Source: Macropodus opercularis
Taxonomy: Eukaryota; Chordata; Actinopteri; Anabantiformes; Osphronemidae
Reading direction: 5' to 3'
Length of the DNA: 64,000 nt
NCBI GenBank assembly: GCA_030770545.1
Contig: CM061097.1
Coordinates: forward strand, 20,168,501-20,232,500
Position 1 is the stretch's first letter. The number at the start of each line of letters is the position of its first letter. The notes beneath the pieces were generated by a model. It saw only the letters and a program-made list of their open reading frames with translations, made no database searches and was not told where the DNA came from. Shown here piece after piece: positions 34,001-44,911 of this stretch. The position numbers were made by a program, and so were the translations under genes.

Positions 34001-37000
34001 CTTGGCCCCACAGAGCCCTGGTCTCAGCATCATGTGAGTCTGGGATGATGCAGACACAGAAGGATGTAGAAACCCTGCATTAGTTCTCTAGATGTTGGAA
34101 GAACCTACAGCCCAGTTCCTTCAAACACTGTGAGCAAGTGAAGCTGGAAGATCTGCTGCTGTTTGAAGGCAAAGGGTGGACACAGCAAACACTGATGTGG
34201 TTTAGATTCTCTGCTGTTCATTCACCTCACTTTGGTTATTTATGAAGGTTTTCGTGCGAGCTGTACGGGTTCTGCTGCAGCCAGTGCATGTGGCGTATTT
34301 GAAACGGGTTCTCTGGTGCTGCCTCGTCGCCTGGTGGAGGGACGTAGCAGCACTCAAAGCTCATGGTCAGGTGCACGTCCATTTTTGAAAGCTTTCTTTG
34401 TTTACAGCATTTTTTCACACCTGCCCAAGACGTTTGCACAGGACTGTATGTCTACACACCACTTCCCAAGGAATCGAGATGCTGTGTGAAACGTGATTTG
34501 CTCATGGAGCCATCTCTTTTGACAGCAGCACATATTAAACACTTAAACTGAGATGACATATTAATACATACATGTAGCTTTCCCACTTCTATTAGGAACA
34601 GTTTGTGAACATCTGGGAAATGACAAGGATCAGCTGCAGTCGGTCAGGAATGTGGTCCCATGCTTGCCTGACGTAGGATTCAGCTCTGGGCCACAGACCA
34701 AGCAGTTCAGGCATTTCTCATTCTCTGGATTTGATCATTTTATGGCCTGTAGACGATGACAGCACATTATTAGAAAATTCTTAGTGCGGATGATGATGGT
34801 AATATTGAAATGAACATAGTATCATTTTGATAGAGAAGCTTCTGAAAAGGTCTTTTCATGGATCATATATGAAGCTCCAGCACATAGAAGAACATGAAGC
34901 TGAAAAGAAGATCATCATGCTTTGTTTTTACCTTCTGTTCTGTCCAGCGGCTTAACGTGCAGCATGTTCTGGGCTGAAGAGAGTATGTATGTACAGTATA
35001 GTGTAGTATACTCTTGACTGGTGACCTGTGTAATTGTAATGTGGTTCAGGATCAACACTGGTGATGTCGGCCTCCAAACTGGACAGTTAAAACAAAAGGG
35101 ACGACAGAGCTAGACATAGTACACGTGTGTCTTCCTTTTCACAGCTATAAATGTGACTGCGACGGGACGGGATTTGTGGGCAGCCACTGTGAAGATGACA
35201 TCCCAGAATGTGCCTCTGACCCCTGCCAGCATGGAGCCACCTGCCTGGAGGGAGTCAATCACTACAAATGCCTTTGTTGGCCAGGTACAGTTTAAATCAG
35301 CACCGAAATAAACCTACGAGCCTATAACTGTGTACTAAACTAAATCAGTGAATGTTTACATGTTTAAGTAATAAAAGCTGATATGAACCAGATCAAATGT
35401 GTATTACCGTCATGTGGCCAGCGTGGGGCGAGCTGCCTCCTAGTTTGTTCCCTGGGTTGGCTTTCACGTTATTTGTTCACCTTTGCAGGTATTTCTCCTT
35501 GGTTAATATGTTTATGAATACTCACTCAATATGTTTTTGTGAGGGTGTCCCTCATGCTCATTTGTTCCTTGTCCGCTTGTCATAGTTCATTTGTTTCTTA
35601 TTTAATTGTTAGTTTTGGCCTCTTCTGTGTTTTTGGTTTCCAGTGTAGTCAGTTTTTGGTTCTTCATATGTGATAATAGTTTGTTCTTGCTATTGCAGTG
35701 GTTGTTTTCGAGCGAACTTGCTTGATCCACCTTTACTGTGTTTTTCATTTAGTTAACACTTAATTGATCAAACTAATTCTCAGCTCATGCCTGTGTGGGT
35801 GTCATCCTGTAGCATCGGGTCCCTGTCCTCCCTCTGTCTTCTTCTCCCCTGATTGTAGCAGGTAGTTTCCGCTCCTCCAGTGACTAGCAGCAAATAGATC
35901 ATCATCATTTTATCTCAGGCTGACACAACCCACTGCTGGATGACATCTCAGCCTTATGGGCTTCAACATTAGAGAGAAGTAAACATACTCAGAGTAACGG
36001 ACAGACTATTGCAGAGTAGTTTCTCACAGTCAAAACCAGTAGATGTCAAAATACCATCATAATTCGTCGTTTGATCAGATTTTTTCTGTCATCTGATATG
36101 AATAAATAAATGAAAACATCCACTTACACACCTGATCTTCCTGAAAACCTTTTCTATGCCCCCAGCCTGTCTCATGTAACTAAAAACAGCATGGCTTTTA
36201 AATCCTGCATAGATAGGGACAGGACAGAAATGCAGCCCAGTGCATGACAGGACCACCCTCAGCAGGCTAAAGCTACAGAAGCAACGCTGTGGCTCTAATT
36301 AGAAGCTTCATCACAAAAGAAATTGTGGGGACACTAGTCATAGAAGGACAACCTCATCCATGAACCTGAACTGAGAGCTGGAACCAAAAGAGAGGAGCTT
36401 GATGGCTAGAGGCCTCGCTGTAACACCTGAACCCAAGAACCCAGTTTAAAGCTGTTTTAAAATAGAAGCAGCGACTTCAGACAGAGAGAGGAAACTGAGG
36501 AGGCTTGATTCAGATTAGTCGCTTACAGGAATATTAAATACTGAGACCGTAGAACAGTGGAGGGGATTGTGTTCAGGGGAGTGAGCCAGAGGCAGAGAGG
36601 GGGGTGATGCGTGATACGGAAACCGAGTAAGACGGGTTAAAGTCCATCTACTGTAACACTGGGCAGACCAAGATTCTCTGTTGGAATAATATGATGCTGG
36701 AGACATATTGGGCCTTGATCATTTTCTGAATCTTGCAGGAAGCCAAAGGAGGAATTGTTTGCTGACAAGAGCAGCTTACTCAGACAAAGTCAATCAGTCA
36801 ATTTTAAACTGACTTTTTATTTGTGACAACTGTTATGACAACCCTTTCATTGCAAATGAACTTTAAGACATTTGGCAGGTTTAGTGTGTTTTTTTTTAAA
36901 GAAAGATCTGAATGTTTGTGTCTGTGTCCAGGTTACGAGGGAGAGAACTGCCAGGTAGATATCAATGAGTGTGACCAGCATCCCTGTGAGAACGGTGGTG

Positions 37001-40000
37001 AGTGTTTCCAGCGCTCGGACACCAACAACTACATGGAGCTGCCTGAACTTGCCTCGACCAATTTCAGCTATGAAGAGGCAGCTGGCTTTATCTGCCATTG
37101 TCCACCGGGGTTTGCAGGTACGTCAGCTCACACTCGTTATGTTGCCTGATTAACCCCGGAAGCGATGAAGACATAATTACAATTCAACAAATTGCGTTGC
37201 TCTTGCAGGAGATGTGTGCTCGGTCAACGTGGATGAGTGTCAGTCTGCTCCGTGTCGGCACGGAGGAAGCTGCCGGGATCTGGTGAATTCATATCAGTGT
37301 ATCTGTCCAGACGGCTTCATAGGTAGGAGAGCCTTGTATTTGCACACTGCCTCTTATCTCATAACGAAATATCTTTGCTGGACCTTCCTACATTACCCAC
37401 AGGACTGGACTTTGTTTTTCTATCCTTTTATACCATCTAAATGGTCTATTTAAATGATGCTCATATTGGCCAAGCTGTGGCGAGCACACACACGCTGTCC
37501 AGGCTTAGATCTAAACCCAGCTGAAGCACCTTCCAGCACCCGGACCCTGCAACAGGCCAGGAACGTGGCACTGCTCTCTAAGCACAAACAACATCCTGTG
37601 GTGGGTTCACAGGTGGACGGGATGCTGTCAGTCTGTCTCACTGCCGAACACAGAATGAAGCGTTGCAAGTGTATATGGTTGGAATGAGCCCCAGTTTATT
37701 TCGCCCCCTCTTTGCCTGATTGTCTGCCCACTCTGACGTAAAGCTTACAGTGGTTAGTTTGGTGTGTAACCCACAACTGGAGAAACAAAGCACAGCAGTA
37801 AAAACAGGGCCTGGCAAAGGTTTGACACCTTAAAACAGTGCATGAGTGAGTTTGCTTCTTTCAGTCACCACTTTTATAATATTTTACAGTATTGTTGTCA
37901 TTAGTAACTTAATATCTGAGCCTGTTTTAACCCAGCAGACTATGTGAACATGAAGCTAGTTTGCCTAGTTTGCTGTGTCACGGCAGCACAGGCAGAGGTT
38001 ACCAGGAGAGCAGACTGGCATGGAGCGTTGCAGAAAACACTCAATCCAATAAAAAGTGCCATATGTCAGGCGTCCGTCTTCGCTGCTGAACAGGGTCTCC
38101 TAAGAAATTTGTCAAGGGGATGGGGGATTACAACAAAGCTGCTTAGGAGCCTAAATAAAGCCTGATGAAAAACAAAACTCCATAAACAAAACGGTTCTTC
38201 CCCAAACACGTAAAAACGACAATTTGGAAACTCCAGTATTTCATACTGGCTCTGTGTCGCTGTTGGCTCAACACCAGCAGACACAAAGTAAACTACACAT
38301 GAGCCATAAAACGTGACGTTTGTATGATGCCTGTGCATCAGGACAACTTTTCATGTGCAAGATGTGGTCGACTGTTAATCCAATAGAGATTAGTCCAGCT
38401 GGTGTCACCATCAATGCACATGGGTTGTGGGTTTACAGAACCTGTGTATGTAGATTATCACAAGATGTCACAAGAAGTGTAACATCAAGTGGGTTGGAGC
38501 GATGGTTATTAAATTGTTTGTACACACTATTTATGGATTCACCTACTGTATACTGTATAAATACATTGTAGCTTCCTTGTGCTAATCCCATCACTAATTG
38601 CTGAATTAGTCATTTACAGGTCACAGAAAATCTGTCTCCTCTATTCATAGATTATATATTAAAATGTCTTTTTCTCAGCTCTGTTTTATGTTATATACAT
38701 TTAGACAATATGTAGTAATTATGATAATTAAAAGAAAACATGAAATTCATCTTAGTCTTTACTAACAAAATAACAAGAGTACATAATTCTGACTTTAGAA
38801 AATAATAATGTCAGTCATTCTGAATCCTAAAATATGAATATACATAAAGCCTTCACACTGAGATTTAACAACGTTTAAACTAATAACATGACTCTTGACT
38901 ATGTACAATGAATCCAAACACTTGAACGTTTGACTTTCTAAGCAAAGATTGAACATGAACCTGCAGCAGCTCCTGTCCTTTCTTCCAGTAGTGTCTGCCA
39001 CTAGTGGGCATCCACAGGCCAGAAGGGAGGGGATTGCAGAACCGCATTCCTCTTCCAAACTTTGACAGGAACCAGCTGGAGCTGAAAGCTTACTGCTCTG
39101 CTTGGGCTGGGCTGCAGGCAGGAGAGGAGTTGGGGAGGGATTCTGAGAGAAATGAAGGAGGGAGAAAGAGAGGAAGGAAGTGAAATGTGGGCAGGGCTGC
39201 GTTGTAATCACTTCTGCCTGTCTGCCTGGTGCGCGGTGAAGGAGTGGTGGCACTTCTGCCTTGTAAGCTAATCAGATACTAAGAGAGCGAGAGCGAGAGA
39301 GAGAGAGGGAGGCCTGGTTGTGTCACTTCTGTCATCCAGCATTGGGAATCATGGGGAGAAGGAGGTTGATGCTGCTGCTGCTGTGCTGCTGCTGCTTTGG
39401 GCCCTGGTGGCTGACAGGTACAGTATGGTACCACAATTTTAATAATGCTAAGTTGAGAGAGAAAAGCGTTGTGTGCTTGTGTATGTGGAGTCTTGGCACA
39501 GAGAGGATGAAGAGCTTTAGGGATCCTTGGGTGTAGAGTGTTTCAAAGGACTATGTTAATGCAGGTTGACTGCTGCTGCCAGGGCTTAATGTTGGGTCCA
39601 GTTCAATGAAGCAGCCCTGACCACTCAAACCGGGCAACACTGTGTTTCCGGCTGAGAGATTCGTCTGACAGAGGAATATTCCAGCGTTTAGCTGACTGCA
39701 CCAGTATGACAGACACCAGTTAACAGTTTAACTAGCTGAAGTCATTCATGCCATTAGAGGAAAAATCCACCAAACAAGCTTTGTTGTTCGTCATTTATTG
39801 TAGTCTTTGACTTTTTTTAAGCTTTTGTTGGAGGCAAAATGAATTGATTTAAAGTAGAACTTTTATTACTGTACTGTGTTCTGGCAGGTGGCGTTGTAGC
39901 ATTAACCCCCTGCTTCCTCACACAGGTGTGCACTGTGAGGTGGACATCAATGAGTGTGACAGCAGCCCCTGCCAGAACGGCGCCACATGTGAAGATGCTG

Positions 40001-43000
40001 CTAACTCCTATAGATGTCACTGCCCACTGCCAGAGCCTGGACAGGAGCCCTGGGGTGGGCAGGACTGTGACACCCGCCTGGTCGGCTGCCGGCAGCACCG
40101 GTGTCAGCACGAAGCAGAGTGTGTCCCCATGCTGACGGATGACGGACAGCACGGCTACAGCTGCCTGTGTCCGCACGGATGGACTGGGGAACGCTGCAAC
40201 ACCTCCACCACCTTCTCTTTCAACTCAGAGGGCTACGTCCATATGCAGCTGCCTGTTTCCACACACAGGAACAGACGAGACACCGACGAGCATAAGCACG
40301 GGCTTCACATGCAGCTTCGATTTAGGAGCACTCTGCCTAACATGGTTCTGTTCTTCCGGGGCACCGTGGAGCAGTTTGTGTCTCTCGAGCTTATCGGCGG
40401 CTCCCTTCAGGCCAGGGTCAAGTCGGGGAAGGTACTGCAGGCCACGCACCCTGGTCCGGTCAATGACGGCGCCTGGCGCCAGGTCACTGTGGCCATGGAT
40501 GAAACGTTGGTTATGATTGTAAGAGGACCTGGCTGTGATGAAGGGTGCCAGGTGAAAAACGAAGGCCACAACCACCTTCTCTTCTTTCAGCTCAGTTCTT
40601 TTCAACAGCTGTACATTGGATTGGCACCGCTGCAATATTTAGGCCAGATCTCCAGCAAGAAGGGCTTCATTGGTTGTATGGAGGACTTCTCTGTGGACCA
40701 CAAGCTGCTTCTGCCTCAGGACCTCATCAGAGAGGAAAACCAGGGTTTGGAGCTGGGATGCACCAAAAAGGACTGGTGCAAAGAGGACCCGTGCATGCAA
40801 CGTGGACGGTGTGTGGACATGTGGGTTCGAGCGAGCTGTCAGTGTCACCGGCCCTACTATGGAGAAAGCTGTGACAAAGGTGTGAGTCATTACAATCTGT
40901 TTCTACTCGTGGATCATTTGTTACAAGCATACATATAGATTCTGAAGGAGTAAGAGGGAGGTTAAATCACAATTATGAAAATCAATTCAATTTACACAGC
41001 TACAGTATCTTATATACAACACATTTTGTTGTGTAAGTGATTTCCATATTTACACTATTGTTATTTCCTTTTAAATTCAAGTCTTCTCTGTAAGACTTGC
41101 TGCTTTACATAAAATGAAGTAAAGCCTCTAATACAGCAGCGTGTTGAGAAAACTACAGCTTTGTCTTCTGCACCCCACTGTAGAGTTTCCACTCTGGACC
41201 TTTGGCCATGAGAACTCCACCAGCCACTCCATGTTCAACATCACAGAAACCCACGGGGACAACTTCACCATTTCCTTTTTGATGCGCTCCCTCAAACACA
41301 ACGGTCTGCTCCTGCAGCTCCATCGGGAAGGGAAGTCCTACCTCACGGTTTATCTGAAGGAAGGCACCGTCGCCCTCTACAGCCCTCACACCACTCTGCT
41401 GACAGAGGCCAGGTTTGTCACGGATGGAAACAGTCACTTGGTGAACATAAAGGTACAATATGGCCATGTGGTCTTCACCAAAGCGGGGAACCGCCGTGCC
41501 TTAGGGAATGTGAGTGTGGAAGCAGGGGATGTAGCATTTGTTGGAGGCCTCCCTGCAGGTATGAGCATGAGCGCCTGGGGTGGAAACTTCAAGGGCTGCC
41601 TGCAGGACATTCGGCTGGACCACAAGCATCTGACCACAGAGGTTCTACCAGACGGAGCTGAAGTTTACCTTTCTAGCACACAAGAGAATATGCTGTCAGG
41701 ATGCCAAAGTGATGACACATGCAAGGTGAAGAGAAAATGACTGTATGTACTCAACCACTGAACAGAGCGCTTGATAAAACTCATTCCTTTAGGCTGAAAC
41801 ATGACAAAGCCTTTAAAACCAAACGCTGTACATTGCCTCACTTTTAATATCATCATGGTTTAGCTGTGGTTTTCCACGATAAGCCCTCTGCTACACAGTG
41901 TGTGGCTCGAACCCTGACCGTTAAAACCTGTGTTAGCGATGTTCAGTTCTTTGAACGGGATCGTGATAAAGTGCCTCAACCCTGTTATCCTGTCTCTGAG
42001 CTTAGACCTTTACAGGCATCGTCTAACCCATCTGTGTTTGTCTGTGCACAGGATGAGCCCTGCTACAATGGAGGACAGTGTCAGGTCACCTGGAATGACT
42101 TCAGGTGTGACTGTTCTATTAACTACTCCGGCCGCCTGTGTGGGACCCGTCTGTGGTGTGTGGACAACCCTTGTTTAGATGGAGTGCGATGTGTTGACCT
42201 GCTGGATGGTTATGAGTGTAAGTAATTCTTACGACGCCATGTCACAGGTAGTTGACTGGTTTTACTTAATAAGCTTAATTAGACTTAGTCTTCGGTGGTG
42301 TCGTAGGATCCATTTAACTGTAAGTGGTACAGACAACCTGCCAACCTTGGGACCCTTAGTGACATCAAAAGAGAAAACGTCTTCACGTGAGAAAGAAGGA
42401 GAAAGTTCATGACCTCGAATGTTCAAGATGATTTACTTCCATTTTATGAATTGAATGTAATGTAATCTTATAATTAGGCAACGTGAACAGGATTTATTAA
42501 AAGGACAGACTTTTTGTTTTTACTTCAGAAGATCATTGTGGTTTCCTCAAAACTGTTTTCAATGGTTACCAGCTCTTAGTAGCTGCTCTCACAATCTCCT
42601 TCTCCCGCAGGTTTAACTGAAGCCACCTTTCAGAACAACTCTCTTCAGTATGTTGCCAACAGCTCCCTGTCGAGCCCTGTAACCAATATCACCGTGAACT
42701 TACGCACACGGGATGAAAATGGAATGTTGTTACGAGCCGCCAGCGGTTCTGAGGTTTTCTGCCTCGGTCTGCTCAACTCTTCTCTGCTGGTCAAACTGCA
42801 CAGCGGGGTGGACGCAGAGCTGCTGGCCTTCACCAGTGACAGGACCGTTGCAGACGGTGGGTGGCACCATGTGCAGCTGATAATGGTTGACCCCGAAGAG
42901 TCAGCGTCTCGCTGGCAGCTCACCGTGGATGGGCAAAGAGTCGGTGGCAGCTTCAGTGTCGGCGGCAACCTCAACTTCCTCAATGACACCAAAATCTGGC

Positions 43001-44911
43001 TGGCTGAAAAATACACCGGCTGTTTAGGGGAGGTGAGAGTGGGTGGAGTCTACCTGCCACTCATTACTGTGCCCGAACCCCCTCAGCTGAGCCGGTTCTC
43101 CAAAGTGGGTGGACATGAACCAAAGACAGGATGTCAAGGCGAACCTGTTTGTGATTCCAACCCCTGTGGCAACCAGGGTGAGTGTAAGGACCAGTTCAAT
43201 GATTTTAACTGCAGCTGTAAACCAGGATGGGAGGGGGAGCTGTGCGCCACGGAGATAAATGAGTGCTCCTCAGGTCCCTGTGCTTACGGGACATGTAAAG
43301 ACCTCCTGGCCGACTACGAGTGTGACTGTGAACCTGGATACAAAGGAAAAGACTGTGAGCAGGAGGTAGATAACTGCCTCGAGTTCAGCTGCGTGAATGG
43401 AGGAACCTGCATCAGAACAAACGAGATCCACACGTGTGTGTGTCTCTCAGGCTACGTCGGAAAACGCTGCCAGTGAGTGTTTCTGCACAGCACGTAGCAA
43501 AGATGCCTGCTCTTCATCTGTAAATCATCTTCACATAGTCTGGACATACTTAAAGACAGGATTCATAGCAACCGAAAGAAAACAACAATAGAAAGAAGAG
43601 TGGAATCAATATAAATTGCTTTTGATGTCATATATAAAAAACAATAACAATATCTAGCCAGGTCTCTTTTGTAAATAATTTACCAGGCTTTTAACTGGCA
43701 ACACTGCAGCTAAAATATATTTAGTTATGATAAATGTGTCTAGTGTGAGTTAATGAATAATGTAGGTTATATGTAGTATGTCCTCTGACTTAGTGTGTAC
43801 TCACCGTAGGAAGCCTTCCAGGAGCGTACACAACGTATTCTACAGTGTAATTCAAGGCAAATCCAACCTATTACAGTGCCATCCATAATTCAACCCACAC
43901 CGCTGTACGTAAACTACTGACCTCCGTTATGGGCCGTTAAATAAAGTACCGTATGATTCTATTAGATGGCGTTTTCCTCCCGTGGCGTGTGATGCGACAA
44001 CGCAGTGTCTCAATGGAGGAGTTTGTGTAGGAGGTGACTCTGGAGGAAACTGCACCTGCAAGCTGGGATACACTGGTGCCAGGTGAAAGCAAAACACACT
44101 GTACCGCACCACACACCCGCTCGTCTGGAGAAAGTGCGTCTGATCCCAGGTTAAAGGTCGGGAGAGTGTGGGTATTAGCTGCAGCTCTGTCAGTCAGCGT
44201 TGCCTTAAAACCCTGTTGATGTGTTTCAGGTGTGAGACAGAAATAGACGAATGTGAGTCCAGTCCTTGTCTCAACGGAGCCACCTGTCTGGATAGACTCA
44301 ACCACTTCCAGTGTGTGTGTGTGCGGGGCTTCAGTGGCAAACGCTGTGAGATAAGTGTGAGTTTCACATTTTTCACTTACATTGGCTTCAAGACATTTGA
44401 CTTTTAGAGCCCATGGCCTCGATTAGAACTTTTGACAGACTGATTTAATATTCATGATTTAGGTCTAGGTTCCTTGTAACAGCAACAAAGATCTAAAATA
44501 ATAGATACACCAAAACAAATTTTTGGACCAGCTGACTTTTCAAACGTCAGGCGCCACATGATCACTGATGAGGGTCTAATCATTCCTCCTGTTCACACTG
44601 ACAGACATTAAACACCGCACAGCTTCAGACATAGCTGGTCATTATAAAAACAGCCTTGATTTACGTCTCGTCCATCTTATTCTCTGCAGAAAACGGAGCA
44701 TCTGGAACAAATTCCCTGGCTGGCAGTGGCTATCCCCCTCACCACCCTGTGTGTGCTACTCATCATCCTCGTGGTGTTTTTCCTCATCATGACAGCCCGA
44801 AAGAAGCGTCAGTCGGAGGGCACGTACAGCCCCAGCTCGCAGGAGGTAGCTGGAGCCCGGCTAGAGATGGGCAGTGTCCTCAAAGTGCCCCCAGAGGAGA
44901 GGCTGATCTGA
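27958..44911 (+). CDS. crb2: Crumbs homologue 2, apical polarity transmembrane protein
   Basis: Crb2 marks the apical membrane of epithelia and photoreceptors; its tail recruits Pals1/Patj, Par6 and FERM proteins. Coding exons join(27958..28027, 32183..32878, 33574..33769, 35145..35284, 36932..37117, 37209..37322, 39926..40879, 41184..41725, 42052..42217, 42611..43472, 43966..44082, 44230..44356, 44690..44911). The sum is 4392 nt, 1463 residues plus stop, in frame at every GT-AG junction. Order: signal peptide, 13 EGF, LamG, EGF, LamG, two EGF, LamG, five EGF, membrane span (about 1401-1425), 38-residue tail with GTYSPSS and terminal ERLI. The tail sequence matches vertebrate CRB2 better than CRB1. 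Teleosts have crb2a and crb2b; I cannot decide which this is. Confidence 0.96.
28467..28487. repeat. Poly(G) tract of 21 bases
   Basis: An uninterrupted G run follows TTTGAAT and precedes AGCGACGCG. Runs this long are rare and can form G-quadruplex structure on the plus strand or in nascent RNA. The length may be unreliable because of sequencing error. Confidence 0.9.
31140..32012 (-). mobile_element. LINE 3' end, best-preserved copy of the family
   Basis: Plus-strand start (TCAA-rich, then TTTTATTTCTATAGCGCCAA) is the LINE 3' tail. Read on the minus strand, 31990-31553 encodes VGLLVVPRVSTCRTGGRAFS and LCFKTRLKPSF, the C-terminal end of the reverse-transcriptase frame. The 3' UTR follows. 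The copy is 5'-truncated as usual for LINEs. It lies in crb2 intron 1, antisense to the gene. Confidence 0.8.
32183..32878 (+). CDS. crb2: crb2 exon 2: EGF-like domains 1-6
   Basis: The exon encodes residues about 24-255. Six EGF-like repeats start MCLSSPCHNGATC. Repeats 3, 5 and 6 have DIDEC/NIDEC/DINEC calcium-binding openings, and several CxSxPC sites fit O-glucosylation. Acceptor TTTCCAG and donor AAAG/GTAGTT; phase 1 at both ends. Confidence 0.95.
33574..33769 (+). CDS. crb2: crb2 exon 3: EGF-like domain 7 and part of 8
   Basis: Encodes EVEIDECEAHPCQNGATC through VN, ending phase 2 in EGF 8 (NIDECASKPCQNEGTC). Acceptor CCATCAG, donor GTAGGG. Confidence 0.95.
33845..34449 (+). mobile_element. 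Tc1-like transposon remnant in crb2 intron 3
   Basis: The left end GTTTTAGGCAGGTGTGAAAA... recurs inverted at the right end (TTTTTTCACACCTGCC), both with GCTGTAAACAAAG inside: terminal inverted repeats of about 55 bp. Bases 33990-34190 are the decayed 3' half of a Tc1-like transposase (degenerate WPPQSPDLN region to the KAKGG carboxyl end) with stops. The 5' half of the transposase is deleted, so it cannot move itself. Confidence 0.75.
35145..35284 (+). CDS. crb2: crb2 exon 4: end of EGF 8, EGF 9
   Basis: Encodes YKCDCDGTGFVGSHC, then DIPECASDPCQHGATC and the start of the third loop (CLCWPG). The 140-nt exon takes phase 2 to phase 1. Acceptor TTCACAG, donor GTACAG. Confidence 0.94.
35285..36931 (+). 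other. crb2 intron 4
   Basis: A 1.6-kb intron. Bases 35400-35780 have an LTR-like T-rich texture and 36150-36500 resemble old repeat DNA, but neither can be assigned to a family. No extra coding exon is seen. Confidence 0.6.
36932..37117 (+). CDS. crb2: crb2 exon 5: EGF-like domain 10 with enlarged loop
   Basis: Encodes YEGENC, then DINECDQHPCENGGEC followed by a long insert (about 25 residues, RSDTNNYMELPELASTNFSY) before FICHCPPGFAG. An enlarged loop at this place is a family feature, since vertebrate CRB2 has a comparable insert. Confidence 0.95.
37209..37322 (+). CDS. crb2: crb2 exon 6: EGF-like domain 11
   Basis: Encodes DVCSVNVDECQSAPCRHGGS through CPDGFIG, one calcium-binding EGF. 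Symmetric phase 1 exon of 114 nt, so skipping would keep the frame. Confidence 0.95.
39100..39350 (+). promoter_or_regulatory. Presumed internal promoter of the short crb2 form
   Basis: The sequence just upstream of the second signal-peptide exon rises in GC, has TAATCA cores at 39205-39210 and 39269-39274 (OTX/CRX-like but not the exact TAATCC/T), and a GAGA-rich tract at 39283-39310. No TATA box. Inferred from position only. Confidence 0.3.
39351..39417 (+). CDS. crb2: Alternative crb2 first exon: second signal peptide
   Basis: Within intron 6, an ATG opens MGRRRLMLLLLCCCCFGPWW plus LT, a textbook signal peptide (basic start, leucine/cysteine core). It ends at a consensus donor (ACAG/GTACAG) after 67 nt, phase 1. 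That is exactly the phase exon 7 accepts (G/GTGTGCACTGTGAG). The join predicts a 1018-residue short Crb2 that starts at EGF 12 and keeps all LamG domains, the membrane span and the tail. Two TAATCA motifs (39205, 39269) and a GA repeat lie just upstream. Expression is not shown; the structure is inferred. Confidence 0.65.
39926..40879 (+). CDS. crb2: crb2 exon 7: EGF 12-13, laminin-G 1, EGF 14
   Basis: The 954-nt exon encodes VHCEVDINECDSSPCQNGAT, an irregular EGF with PEPGQEPWGGQDC, then GCRQHRCQHEAEC, the first laminin-G domain (about residues 525-755, from TTFSFNSEGYVHMQLP to GLELGC), and EGF 14 (WCKEDPCMQRGRC). Acceptor TCACACAG, donor GTGTGA. Confidence 0.96.
41184..41725 (+). CDS. crb2: crb2 exon 8: laminin-G 2
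   Basis: Encodes EFPLWTFGHENSTSHSMFNI through MLSGCQSDDTCK, a complete laminin-G domain with N-glycosylation sites (NST, NIT, NFT). The exon ends in phase 0. Acceptor CACTGTAG, donor GTGAAG. Confidence 0.95.
42052..42217 (+). CDS. crb2: crb2 exon 9: EGF 15 and truncated EGF 16
   Basis: Encodes DEPCYNGGQCQVTWNDFRCD then LWCVDNPCLDGVRCVDLLDG. EGF 16 runs straight into the next laminin-G domain without its last cysteines, as in other vertebrate Crumbs proteins. Acceptor TGCACAG, donor GTAAGT. Confidence 0.95.
42611..43472 (+). CDS. crb2: crb2 exon 10: laminin-G 3, EGF 17-19
   Basis: Encodes the third laminin-G domain (TEATFQNNSLQYVANSS... to ...GCLGEVRVGGVYLPL) and three EGFs opening PVCDSNPCGNQGEC, EINECSSGPCAYGTC and EVDNCLEFSCVNGGTC. 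Ends phase 2 at GTGAGT. Confidence 0.95.
43966..44082 (+). CDS. crb2: crb2 exon 11: EGF 20
   Basis: Encodes WRFPPVACDATTQCLNGGVC through GYTGA in phase 2 at both ends. The acceptor (TTCTATTAG) has a weak pyrimidine tract, but phase and domain fit on both sides. Donor AG/GTGAAA. Confidence 0.85.
44230..44356 (+). CDS. crb2: crb2 exon 12: EGF 21
   Basis: Encodes CETEIDECESSPCLNGATC through KRCEIS. The donor GTGAGT at 44357 returns to phase 0; an overlapping GT two bases earlier would break the frame. Acceptor GTGTTTCAG. Confidence 0.92.
44690..44911 (+). CDS. crb2: crb2 exon 13: membrane span and cytoplasmic tail
   Basis: Encodes KTEHLEQIPW, a membrane segment (LAVAIPLTTLCVLLIILVVF...), the basic stop-transfer ARKKR, the FERM-binding GTYSPSS region and the C-terminal PDZ ligand ERLI, stop at 44909-44911. 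The tail closely matches vertebrate CRB2, so the polarity function is intact. Confidence 0.97.
   Translation, partial: KTEHLEQIPWLAVAIPLTTLCVLLIILVVFFLIMTARKKRQSEGTYSPSSQEVAGARLEMGSVLKVPPEERLI

Larger units (their letters stand above)
37323..39925 (+). other. crb2 intron 6
   Basis: A 2.6-kb intron holding the alternative first exon and its presumed promoter. Bases 38980-39350 are richer in GC than the rest and end in a (GA)n stretch (39283-39310). The part from 37.4 to 38.9 kb shows no recognised element. Confidence 0.6.

Noticed and set aside
38795..39253. 152-codon minus frame in crb2 intron 6
   Set aside because: Antisense to the presumed internal promoter, low-complexity composition, no domain.
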